Origin: Mikania micrantha
Lineage: Eukaryota; Streptophyta; Magnoliopsida; Asterales; Asteraceae
Length of the DNA: 64,000 nucleotides
Assembly: GCA_009363875.1 (NCBI GenBank)
Contig: CM018685.1
Coordinates: 53,951,087-54,015,086 of the forward strand
Direction: 5' to 3'
Under the pieces are notes generated by a model. It was not told the DNA's origin. It saw only the letters and a program-made list of their open reading frames with translations, and did no database searches. Shown piece by piece: positions 23,281-34,338 of the stretch. How positions within the stretch are numbered: the first letter of the stretch is position 1; every line of letters starts with the position of its first letter. Made by a program: the position numbers and the translations under genes.

Positions 23281-26200
23281 ATCCGACTCGTTTAAGTTAA
23301 CGAAACATCGACCGGTTGAGTCGGATTGAGTGGTCGTGTACTTTCCGAACGATGGCATCTTTGTTCGTTTCGAAATTTGTAACTTCGGGAAGGGATGCCA
23401 TTTGGTTGATTTTCTTATAACCTGCCACGCCGCGATATGGGAATATGGTCCATTTTCTCGAGCATAGGTGTAACACCCCAACCTGATTAGGGTTGACGTG
23501 TCACTTATACAGAGATCAGAATTAACGCAACAATCCAAAATTGATTAAAATATAATAAAAGTCTTACATAAGTCACCCAAAAACATAAATCAAAGTCTTA
23601 TGATAAAGTTTATTACATTATTTGTAAAATAAATCCTTGATAATCGCTCGTATCTCGTTCCTCGGTTCCGAGCCTGATTTCCTGGATTACCTATACAATA
23701 CATATAAACACCACAAAAACAAATACGGCTGAGCCAAAGAATGCTCAGTAACGGATAAACAATAGTAACTAAAAGAAATTGAGAAGGTGGTGATAAACAG
23801 AAATCAGATTCAGAACAGTTTAGAACAGTAAACAGTGGTCTGACTTGAATAAAGTATAACCTTTTAGAAACAATAATATAGGTTATAATGTAAGTCAGAA
23901 ATAGTGGGAAATCCCAGAATATACCACGAGCCGACTGTACATAAAATAGTGTAAGGTTCACGGGTAGCTACTCCCGCTTACCAGACACATGAGATAGTTA
24001 GTATTGGCATACACGTCACTATCCCCCAGAAATCAGAAGGTACAATTTAAAATTAATCCTAGGACCAGTTCATACGCCTCTTCAGAATTCAGTAGGTGCA
24101 CAAGTGTACTATCAGAGTACTAAATAGAGACGCCGTGAACTCAACTAACCGCCACGGGTGGTTCCACATCATGGTTGCCGCCATGAAGGGCCTGTAGTCA
24201 TCCTTACAGGTAGGGGCATGCTCGGGTAATAGATCATAAGTTCAGTATGTTCAGTATGTTCAGTAGGTTCAGTAGGGTAGTTAAACTACCAAGTAATGTC
24301 ATAATCAGATCATGCAATAATGAGTACAAAATAATCTAGATCTATTGCATGAAAAACGAAACAAGGAAACACGATATCATACATGGCAATAACAAATCAG
24401 AATACAATACAGAAACAGAAATTGAACAGTTACAAAAACAAAAATACTAAGATTTAAATAAACAGAATCCGTACCTTAGCCTTAACAACTAGTCATGAAG
24501 TAATATCAGATAATAAGCAAGACAAACTCTCAATCCCAACTAGTCAGAAACCTGTGTTTTGATTTGATTTCACAATAGTTTAGTCGATTAATGATTCGTA
24601 AGTGTAAGCGATTAAAATCAGATTTTAAATAGTTAATCGGTTTATATTTAGAAGTCGTTTACTAACGTTTATAGTAATTAGTTAATTTTGTAAGTTGGTG
24701 GTTTAAACAATTTCGACCGGAATGGTTTGAATTGAAACGATTTTAAAATGGAAGAAAAAAAATATGTTTAAAACGGACATAAAATCATGACATTGTGAAT
24801 AATTTTCAAAGTTTAACTAATCAAGCTAGACTCTCATTCTTTAAGCTAATGATTTTAAAGTTTTGTTAAATATAACTTATTCTGTAGTAACTCTAATAAT
24901 AAATTTCATAAACTCATTGTGTGAGTTGGAGTTTCAAATTTCCAACAGATAAATAGGATCAATGAAAACAAAATTATGCCAAACTCATTATTATCTTTAC
25001 CCTTCATAAACCAACATCTATTTATCAAATTTTTAGTTGTCCGGACGATTAAGACATAAGAGTTCAAAAATAAGAAAAAACAGTAGGCCTCATTGCCCAT
25101 ACCCAATTTAAAGAAGTATAGATTCTACCTCACTATGTTATAGATATAAATCGGAGACGACACCGAAAGTGAGTCTATTGAAACTTCATCTTGGTACAGC
25201 TTCCAGATTGGGTCGAGAGTGGATGAACCGTGATGCTCGATGGGTTAAGTTAGTGACTGGTTATGGAGTTGCTTCGCAACCGATCTTGAATGGTTTAAAA
25301 TCGAGTCTTCAAGTAGAATTCGGGATCGTTGTTGACTTTTGTTGATTATTAATTCCTAAACTTGGATCAAAAGTAGCTTCACGGTTGATCAGTTTGTAAA
25401 ACAATGGCTATGATGATGGTTTAGTGATGATTAGCGGAGTCGAATGTTACAAGCGATTATAGGTTGTAGATGAATTGTTGGAGATCGATGATGCTATGGT
25501 GGTGATGTAACGTTGGTGATACGGTATTTGAACATGGAATTTGACCCAATGCTAGAATGAAACCTTGTGTAATCGCAAGCGATAGAAATGATAGCAATAT
25601 GATTGATTTGTATCCGTTTGAAATTTTCCATAACCGAAGCATAATGGGCCCATTGAAGTTTTTAAATGACACTTATTGAGGAGACGTTTACATACTCCCC
25701 ACATAATTACTTCAATTCTCAAATTTTAGCATGCCAATTAGGCATCAATTAGAATACATAGGTTTCGAGATATTAATCCATGTAGCTAACTAGTTGATAT
25801 TTAAATAATGATGATTAGTATGTATTATTTGATAATATATATGGGTTGTGTACGTTCGGTTTCTCCAACGGTTATTAGTTAAGTTGGTTCGATTGTGGTT
25901 TTGAATAAATGGGTATCAATTAGATCGGTTATGAAAATAACTCGAATGCTTGATAACCGGCTCGCTTAATTTGTCGAAACTTATAATTAATAAAATTCGA
26001 TTTTGTTAGTTATTTATTTATCATTTGACAATGTTATTTATGATGAACCCCTTTATTTGCGTTTTTAATTTGTATATTTACTTACTTACATATTTATTTA
26101 TTAATTAATTACGTTTTACAGATATTATAATAGGTCATCAACGTCTCATTCATGACTGTTTCGTCATTCTCACCACTTTTACGGTTTTTGTGGTGTTGAA

Positions 26201-26663
26201 TCCATACTCCGTTAAATTTCGCGATGTTACATTGTAAGTCGTGTCATTTGCCAGAAAGCATGTCGTTCGTCCGGTAGGAGTCACGACCCATTGCCGAAAA
26301 AAACTGAGCTCTAACGCGTTTCCAAAATTCCGTGCTCGTTTGGTTGTTACCAACGAACGAATCTTCGGAAACATTAATGTAGGCACGAGCTAGTGCCACC
26401 TCATCAACTTCTGACCATCGTCTGTGCCTGCGACACGTGTAGCCAGTTGGGCGTCGAGTTGTGTTTCTGGAACCACGTCAACATCAGGTTCCGGTTGAAT
26501 TTTAGAAACATTGTCAAAGGCGGGTGAGTTTTGGTTGAAAAAGGGTGGTTGTGGGTACCAATTTGAAAAGGTTAGAAATTGTTTCAAGTTGTTTGGATCG
26601 ACTTGAGGATGATAACAATTTATAAACGGGTTAAAAAGGGTTGTTTGGGTTGTTTGGATCCAT
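23281..26663 (-). pseudogene. Harbinger-associated MYB/SANT-like protein, split by a solo LTR
   Basis: The minus-strand ATG at 26663 gives MDPNNPNNPF, a common opening of these proteins, followed at once by a stop or frameshift. The next frame reads FNQNSPAF and DVDVVPETQ. After another frame change comes AYINVSEDSFVGNNQTSTEF, WKRVRAQFF and a premature TGA where SGKW would be expected, then NGVWIQHHKNRKSG and MTYYNICK. After the 2.66 kb LTR the protein resumes as AYARENGPYSHIAAWQVIRK, KWHPFPKLQISKRTKMPSFG and an acidic end (LNESDE) at 23281. In active PIF elements this protein binds DNA and helps the DDE transposase. Here it is dead. Confidence 0.82.
23469..26129 (+). mobile_element. Gypsy solo LTR inside the Harbinger MYB gene
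   Basis: Starts TGTAACACCCCAACC and ends CAGATATTATA, the last bases probably a mutated ATTACA. The flanking 5-bp duplication is ATAGG (23464-23468 and 26130-26134). Removing the segment rejoins YYNIC and AYARENGPY of the MYB-like protein. No domain is encoded in its 2,661 bp. The open frames at 23590-23961, 24906-25106 and 25457-25672 have no recognisable content. Confidence 0.83.
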
Positions 26664-26725
26664 TGTGTGTAGAAGTTTTTGAAGATTTGAGAGTTGAATT
26701 TTTTGAAGAGTTGTTGAGAGATTAA

Positions 26726-27536
26726 GGTGGTGTTTGTTTTTTCATAGGCAAAATGTCTGCGGTCTGCGGACCACATCTGCAGACATCTTTTGCAGAAGAG
26801 GTGAACCAAACCCCTACAAGAAGAGCTTTTGGGGGTGTTTGTTTTTTATCAACCTTAAAACCTCTTCCCAACCCCACCGTCCCAACCCACCGTTGACCTC
26901 TTCCATGTTTACCCAACCCCACTGTCAACCACCTCCCTGCTCAGCCCAACCCCGCCGCCGACCACCTCCCTGCTCTTCCCGATCGTCGCACCATCTCCGA
27001 TCTTCCAACCTACCTCCGCTCATCTCCGATCTTCGAACCTAGGGTTCGTTTTCGTCGCCCCTCATCTCTGATCTTCCAACCTAGGGTTCGATCGAACGAC
27101 CTAGAGGTGGAGCAAACTAGCGGTGAGGAGGAGGAAACCTCACGATCGCGGCTGCTTGAGGAACAGGCACGGCGGTGGGTTGAGGAGGAACCCTCAGGAT
27201 CTCGGCTGCTTGAGGAACAGGCACGACCCAGGGGCGACGGTGGCGGCGGTGGCTTGAGGGGGCGACGACGGCGGCGGTGGCTTGAGGGGGCGTCGGCTGT
27301 GGAGGGCGACGGCTCAGAGATGGGGTGCGAGAATGGAAGGGAGAAACCTAGAAGAGGTTTGAAGATTCAAGAAGATGTTGAACCATGTCTGCTAGGAAAA
27401 GTGGTTTCGCAGGCGTTTTTTTAATGAAATGTCTGCGAGAAAACAAACACCCTACATCTTTCCTTGGTCTGCGGGGCGCAGACGAAAGAGGTTTCGCAGA
27501 CCTTCACAGACGTTTTCTCAAAAAACTAACAGCCCC
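26726..27536. mobile_element. Harbinger-type MITE nested in the Harbinger 5' region
   Basis: The element begins GGTGGTGTTTGTTTTTT and ends AAAAAACTAACAGCCCC (inverted), flanked by TAA (26723-26725 and 27537-27539). A second inverted pair inside (GGGTGTTTGTTTTTT near 26830, AAAACAAACACCC near 27440) suggests a further nested or composite structure. The central part (26870-27400) is unusually GC-rich. The frame at 27107-27424 repeats EEQAR...EEEPSGSRLLEEQAR and is low-complexity, not a recognised protein. Confidence 0.72.
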
Positions 27537-27961
27537 TAAGAGAGTATGTAAGTGTTCTTGAGTGTGTTGAATGAGGTTATATAGGGTTTAATTTTATCAT
27601 ATTTTTATTATATTTTATTTCAAACGACAATATTATCATTTTTTATTTTACTTATTTATTTATTTTTTTTCCTCCCAAATGTCATCACCTCGTGAGGGCT
27701 CTGACGCCACCCATCTTCACGCCCCTCTCATGCCGGTGTGTAATGGGGGGAAGGCGTCACCAGGGCATGACCGACCCCTCTCACGCCTCATCACACACCA
27801 TAACACATAGTCTAAGGGTCCTTAAACTATAGAAATTACAGAAAACATCATTTAAGTATAGGGTTTTTCACAATTCCAGTCCTTTCCTTTAAGAAATGTT
27901 AGATTTTGACAAGTTTTCTTAACCATCTTTGGATTCACATAAAAGTCTATCATTCAAGTAA

Positions 27962-28889
27962 TCAATCACTCATCAAATTCGCACCGAGCAAACACAATGT
28001 AATAACTAAGTTTAAAAAGAAAGAATCACACTTCTAATATTTAATTATTATATGTATAAATAAAAAAAATTATGTATAAAGTTAGATATCTTGATAATTA
28101 GAAGGAAAGATTACAAAGAATAGTGTTAACAGACTTTTATGAACTTAAGTAACACTATACACATAAACCAAGAAGACACAAAACTTAGCCACTTTGTTGC
28201 AAAAATAGTAATAATAATAATTAAAAAAAAAACTATTCACTTTTGTATGATTTAACATATATTGCCAACACTATTACACCACTTGACATAAACATTGGCA
28301 TATGTCTTGCATAATATACATTTGAGTCTTAATATCTGTTTTCATTTCCAAAATTTGAAAATTTCCTATACATTTTTCATCTTCATCTTCATCTTCTATC
28401 TCTATTTTTATTTTTTTTAGTTTTATCAATCACTCATCAAATTTGCGCCGAGCAAACACAATGTAAAAATTAAGTTTAAAAAGAAAGAATCACACTTCTA
28501 ATATTTAATTGAAATATGTATAAATAAAAAAAAATTATGTATAAAGTTAGATATCTTGATAATTAGAAGGAAAGATCACAAAGAATAGTGTTAACAGACT
28601 TTTATGAACTTAACACTATACACATAAACCAACAATACGCAAAACTTAGCCACTTTGTTGCAAAAATAGTTTTAATAATAATTAAAAAAAATATTCACTT
28701 TTGTATGATTTAACATGTATTGCCAACACTATTACACCACTTGACATAAACATTGGCATATGTCTTGCATAATTTACATTTGAGTCTTCATATCTGTTTT
28801 CATTTCCAAAATTTGAAAATTTCCTATACAATGCATTTTCATCTTCTATCTCTATTTTCATTTTTTTAGTTTTATGAATAGTAAATCCT
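27962..28889. repeat. Tandem duplication of a 464-bp non-coding unit
   Basis: The unit starting TCAATCACTCATCAAATT at 27962 starts again at 28426. The two share long blocks (CACAATGTAA, AAGTTAGATATCTTGATAAT, CATTGGCATATGTCTTGCAT). The right paralog holds one shortened unit (58443-58645), so the doubling happened on the left copy or was lost on the right. No gene is seen. Confidence 0.9.
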
Positions 28890-30840
28890 CAAATTTCAAT
28901 ATAAAGATTCACTATTCATCATTTATATAAATGTTTATGAGCATCTAAGAAGAAGAAGAAAAAAATATTTAAAATAAGCATATGTGAATAGGAAGCAAAT
29001 TAAATATACGACATAGAACCTATATGAAATTTTTAGGTTTTAGTTTAGTATAAATGAGTTTGTTTCAATTTCAAGTTGAACATATGGAGTTAAATGGGTC
29101 ATCTTTGTAGTAACGCGACAAGTTTACAAGGTGACCCATGTAACCCAACTATTTTTATTTTATTTTATTTTTGTGTTTTTGTCAAAAATTACTTGATTGA
29201 GTATTTTCTGCTAAAAACAAAGAAAGAAATTAAGATAGTAGTTTATAATTAAACATCATTATTTTTTCTACTCTTGTATTTTATATAATAAAATCGTAAT
29301 TTTAAATTATTAATATCCTCAAAGTATATGCAAAAATTGGTTTAAACGAGTCGTTATTATGTCAACCCATGAGAATTTGTATCGGGTTTAGCCCTCAAAC
29401 AAAACCGGTTTAATACCCTAATTTGTATTTATTAGTGGTTCTATCCATATGTTGAGGGATTAGCATTAAATTATATGTAGGATACCTGTGAATGACAAGG
29501 GCAACAGATTCATACCTTATAACAGTTGGATATCAGTTGTATGAAACTTCGGTTAGCAGGGCGGTCAGTGGCGGATTCAGAAAATTTTCTTACGGGTGAC
29601 AAAAAAAAGGTCGGTAAAAATGGGTCTAGGTAAAAAGTGGGTCATGCTGTTGAAATTAAACCATAAAACAAACCTATTAGGTCGGGGTTTGGTGAACCAA
29701 CAGGTCGCTCCTCTAGTTGAAGTATCAGGCCCCTTTTTTGTTGCCTAGGTTACACCTTCGGAATACCCCAGAAGGGAACTCGGTAAAAAGTGGGTCACAT
29801 TAGTGGGAAAAAAAGGGCCAAACTCGAATAGGAACCTGCCAAAAACCGATTGTAGTTGGTCAAAGAAACGGAACTGGTTGCTGACTTTGTTTGCCGGAAC
29901 CGGTTCTGGAACCGGAACCGTTTAAAAAAAACATGTTTTCCCACTCTAATCATATATATGCCACTAGAATTCTAAGCCCAATTTCGATTACATGCAAACA
30001 GGCAAACAGCAAATACGCAATATTTTGACAACAAAGTAACAAACTAAAGTCTAAACTGGATTAATGATACGAGAAAAAATCACCCCATAAATGGATGTTA
30101 ACAGAACTAGCTGGCTCAGGGTGCACATTGCGCTGCTATTTAACATACCGTAAGTTTAACATCCAGTTCTTCCGTAAGAAAGAAAACTGAAAAAAAAAGG
30201 GTTTAAATAGTTTTTTTTAATTGAAACGAAGATTATTTTTTTATGAAAGGTAAAGATATTCCACTCCTACTTATATAAGTGAATCCAAATTAAATTACCG
30301 TTTGACGGAGATTGAACCCCTGATCTTCACGTCTAAAAGACAAAACCTCTATAAAATAACCTAATCACACATTAGCTAGTTAAAACCAAAAAATAGTTAG
30401 AAGACCGGGTGCGTCTTTGTGAAAAAAACCAAAAGAAAATTGTCAGCAAGAAACATCAGGCATATATTAATACCCAGCAATATATTCATATTTCCAAGAT
30501 ATGAAAATAGAATAACATTTTACCGTAGCATCAGGCATACCCTTAATTAGTTTGCTAAAACTAGCAAATATTTTAATACTAATCTCATCTCATCTCGGTT
30601 ACCCGTCTCAAATGTTTCGGGTTTCGGTTTTACCCGTCAAACTAGTTTGGGCAGACAATTGGACTTGACTTGGCTGGTAGATTTTTTGGAAAATTAGGTC
30701 CACACAAAAATTGATTTTCTAATTAATTGGTACAACTTCCAAACTCTATTATTTACATTCCACCCGTTTACTTGGATTTTTAATACTTTCAAACCGGTCG
30801 TTACGGAAAAACGAAAGGCACTTGTGACAGCTAAATTAAC
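28890..30840. other. Non-coding: end of left duplicate, then transposon debris
   Basis: 28890-29560 matches 59970-60522 and 60917-61015. At 29576 CAGTGGCGGATTCAG is a typical hAT terminus, but I found no matching far end. 29640-29960 contains GGAACCGG repeats ending in TTTTCCCACTCTAA, a truncated CCGG-type MITE. 30000-30840 holds no gene and only weak similarity to anything here. Confidence 0.6.
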
Positions 30841-30847
30841 TTACGAC

Positions 30848-30924
30848 TATAAATTGAAGCTTCACATGCATCCTCTTGTAAACCAAAATTGAGCGACTGC
30901 TATTTCTTTTTCAATAAAAGCAAT
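30848..30924 (+). promoter_or_regulatory. Core promoter and 5' UTR of RLP2
   Basis: TATAAAT at 30848-30854 lies 77 bp before the ATG. The leader shares CACATGCATCCTCTTGTAAA, GAGCGACTGC and AATAAAAGCAAT with RLP1 and, in part, with RLP3 (34303-34338). The in-frame TTG at 30889 is not a plausible start, because the conserved protein begins at the ATG at 30925. Confidence 0.65.
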
Positions 30925-33900
30925 ATGAGTGTTGGGTTTTCAATTTCTTATTTATCATCTAATTGTCACCTGTGGTTGCTTCTTTCATTGGCTTTGTTTC
31001 ATTTGTGTGTCTCTGATCAAAAGTCTCCTGATGCTTTTTGCATGGAGGGTGAGAGACAAGCACTTATTCGGTTCAAGCATGGCCTCATAGACGAAGCAGA
31101 TCGGCTTGCTTCTTGGGCTGGTGAGAAGAGCGACTGCTGCAAATGGGATGGAATTGTTTGTGATAACATCACTGGCCATGTTCATGAGATTCATCTTCGT
31201 GTACCTGATTTAGGATATGCAATCTCTTATAAAGAAAGGAAAGAACTCTTAAAGCAGAGGTTAGGAGGGCAATTAAGTCGATCCTTGTTGGAGCTGAAGC
31301 AACTCAAGTATCTAGATTTGAGTGGCAATAATTTTAAAGGGATCCAAATTCCAGGCTTCATAGGTTCTCTTGGAACATTGAGGTATCTTAACCTGTCTGA
31401 ATCAAACTTTGGTGGGACGATTCCTCCTCAAATTGGGAATATTTCAGAGCTACGTGTCCTTTCTCTTGGAAATTTTTATAAAACAACTTACATAATGAAA
31501 ATGCAGTGGTTGTCAGGTCTTCGTTGGTTGCATCATTTGGATGTGAGTATGATAGACCTTAGCAAAGCTACTGATTGGTTTCAGGTGATTAACACCCTCC
31601 CTTCTTTGGTCGAACTGCATTTGCGTTATTGTCATCTCTCGAACATACATCCCCATGTTCCCAGTCTTAATCTAACGTCCCTTTCCCTGCTTGATATTTC
31701 TGAAAACCATTTTGTTAACACTTCTGTTCCACAGTGATTGCAACTTTAACAACCCTCTTTCTAGTAATATTTATAGCTTTCGTAATATGACTTCTCTGGA
31801 GTCGCTTTACACCAGTGAGAATAATTTCATGAGGTCTCCGTTGGTATTAAAGCAATTGTCTGGTAACTTGAAATTTTTAGATATTAGTTATTGTGGTGTT
31901 TCGAATTCAGCACTTCATTCCCTTCATAACTTGACCTCTCTTCTAACCCTTTACGTGTCTGGAAACCAACTCACCAAGGCAATACCTAATTCGTTTGGTA
32001 AACTTTGTAACTTGAGAGATATTGATTTGTCAGACAACAACTTCGGTAACATTGGTTTAACATACCTTCTCAAAAGTTTTTTCGATTGCAAATCACCGAG
32101 TTTGGAGTCATTATTTATATCATATTCAGGACTTTCTGGTCCAATTCCTAACTCCATCGGACGATTGTCATCGTTGAAGACGTTATATCTTTATGATAAT
32201 AGGCTGAACGGAAGCATTCCTAACTCGATCGGACAATTATCATCACTGGAGGCGTTGTATCTTCACAATAACCAACTCAGCGGTAGCCTTCCCGTTAGCC
32301 TCAGTCAACTTTCAAAGCTGACTACGTTAGTCTTTTCCAACAATTTGTTAACAGGTGTTGTGACAGAAGCTCACTTTGCTAAACTGGTGAGCTTAAAATA
32401 TCTATATGGAGAAGGCAACAACTTAACCCTAAAACCGCAAGTTGCGAACTGGATCCCCCCTTTCCAGATACAATACTTGTATTTAGACTCATGGGATTTG
32501 GGGCCTGAGTTTCCGTTATGGCTTCATTCGCAGAGGGATTTAAGAAATCTGGACATAAGCAATGCAGGCATTTCATCACCCGTGCCTCCCGAGTCATTTT
32601 GGAGATCATTCCCCAATCTAACTTATTTAGACATGTCACAAAATCATATAAAAGGTGCATTAACTTTGTTTTTCCCAACAAAACTTGAAGTACTCATCCT
32701 AAACTCTAACCAGTTTACAGGAACTTTACCTTCTTTCTCCACTGGTTCGTTAATGCCTTCATATTTGGATTTGTCAAATAATTCTTTGATGGGATCATTA
32801 CATCATTTTTTGTGTTTTAATGGTGTGGAAGAAACACAATTTCTTTCTTTGGGATATAATCATTTGTCGGGTGTCATTCCCGAGTGTTGGAACAGGTGGC
32901 CGAGTTTGGGTGTCCTAATTCTGGAAAATAACAATTTATCTGGTGAGATTCCAAGGACATTAGGTTCTTTGTTGAGCCTAAAATGGTTGAACATGCATGG
33001 CAACAAGATCTCTGGAAGGTTACCCTCTTCCCTAATGAACTTGTCATCGTTAAGTATTCTTCAACTTGGCAAAAATGAACTTGTTGGAAGCATTCCACCA
33101 TGGATTGGAACAAAACTCACCATTTTGAAAATTCTCAACCTTAGGTCCAACAACTTAGACGAAAATATTCCTGTCGAACTTTGTTATCTTTCATATATAC
33201 ATATTATAGATCTCGCTAAAAATAATCTGTCCGGAAATATTCCGAGATGCTTCAACAACTTTAGCGTGCTTACAGGGATAACTCACTTAAATTACTTTGA
33301 CATGAGTTTGGGAGTGGGGGCACGGTCTATTGCTGCTAGCGATGCACTGGTGATGAAAGGACAAGAGTACACCTACAAATCATTTCTTAGACTAGTGACA
33401 TTGTTGGACCTTTCAAGCAACAACTTTTTCGGACCCATCCCAAGTGAGCTTACGACCCTTCAAGAGTTAAAATCACTGAATTTATCAAGAAATCAATTGA
33501 GTGGGAGGATCCCGGAGAAGATAGGAGACATGAACGCACTTGAATCATTCGATTTATCAATAAACAACCTATCCGGGGAACTTCCCGTAAGCTTGTCTAG
33601 ATTGAATTTCTTGAGTAGCTTCAATGTGTCCTGCAACAACTTCACAGGAAAAATTCCGGTTAGTACCCAGCTCCAGAGCTTTAATGAGTCTTGCTATTTA
33701 GGTAACCAACTTTATGGTGCTCCACTAAATGATCAATGTGCACCAAATGAAGTACCTGCTCATTCAACAAGAGATGAAAAAGAAGAAGATGGATTAGAAT
33801 GGGGGTTGATTATCAGCATTGTGCTTGGATTTGTTATTGGATTTTGGATTGTTTTGGCTCCATTGATACTTGGCACATCATGGAGGACTGCATATTTTCG

Positions 33901-33928
33901 TCTAATGAGTAGATTGATCAAGGTATGA
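30925..33928 (+). pseudogene. RLP2: nearly intact EIX/Cf-like receptor-like protein, one frameshift
   Basis: The ATG at 30925 gives the signal peptide MSVGFSISYLSSNCHLWLLL followed by an LRR N-cap (ERQALIRFKHGL ... SDCCKWDGIVCDNITGHV). The frame is open for 270 codons, then stops at 31735-31737. Against RLP1, 44 bp are replaced by 3 bp just before TGATTGCAAC, a net loss of 41 that shifts the frame. The other frame stays open to 33928, about 730 codons. It covers LRRs, the PPFQIQYLYLDSWDLGPEFP segment, an island, VMKGQEYTYKS, terminal LRRs, EKEEDGLEW, a membrane helix (ISIVLGFVIGFWIVLAPLIL) and a tail TSWRTAYFRLMSRLIKV. It has no kinase. Apart from this one lesion it is a normal-length RLP of about 1,000 residues. 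A working allele or an assembly error remains possible. Confidence 0.93.
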
Positions 33929-34338
33929 TTTATGATGCACAAGTATTGTCACACTGAACTTAAAAATTTAAAACTTTGTATTCAAGATGAGTATCCTATT
34001 AATATGAACTGTAGAACTACCTTGTTAAAAATGAACAAAAGAACTCATCATTGTTTTACTGTATATGAACTCGTGTAATAATGTATTAGATTAGTTGTGA
34101 ACGAGTTGCTTTACATTTTATCCTTTAACCTTGTATAATGTCACTTTGGCCCATTTATTTCGAAGTTTACAATTTATCAATATAATTATCATCAAAATAA
34201 AAGTAAATAATTAGGATAACCAAATAAAAAAAATACTTTTTGTACTTATATACATATATGAATTTACAAAAAATAAAAAGTAAATAAATTTTTAAAAAAT
34301 AATCGAGCGACTGCTACTTCATTTTCAATAAAAGCAAT

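Larger units (their letters stand above)
22707..27812 (-). mobile_element. PIF/Harbinger element carrying a MYB/SANT-like gene, nested insertions
   Basis: Ends GGCTATGTGTTAT... and ...ATAACACATAGTC are inverted repeats with one mismatch in 13, flanked by the 3-bp duplication TAA (22704-22706 and 27813-27815) expected for PIF/Harbinger. The right paralog reads GTTGCCATAAGGGTCC with a single TAA (58295-58297). Inside are the remains of the element's MYB/SANT-like gene, a solo LTR (23469-26129) and a MITE (26726-27536). No DDE transposase domain was found, so it is non-autonomous as it stands. Confidence 0.88.

Noticed and set aside
27107..27424. 105-codon frame with EEQAR repeats
   Set aside because: Low-complexity, inside a MITE, with no upstream promoter or recognisable domain; kept only as a possible captured fragment.
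30889..30924. Longer N-terminus for RLP2 from a TTG codon
   Set aside because: The ATG at 30925 matches the start in RLP1 and RLP3 and directly precedes the signal peptide; the upstream part is conserved leader sequence.
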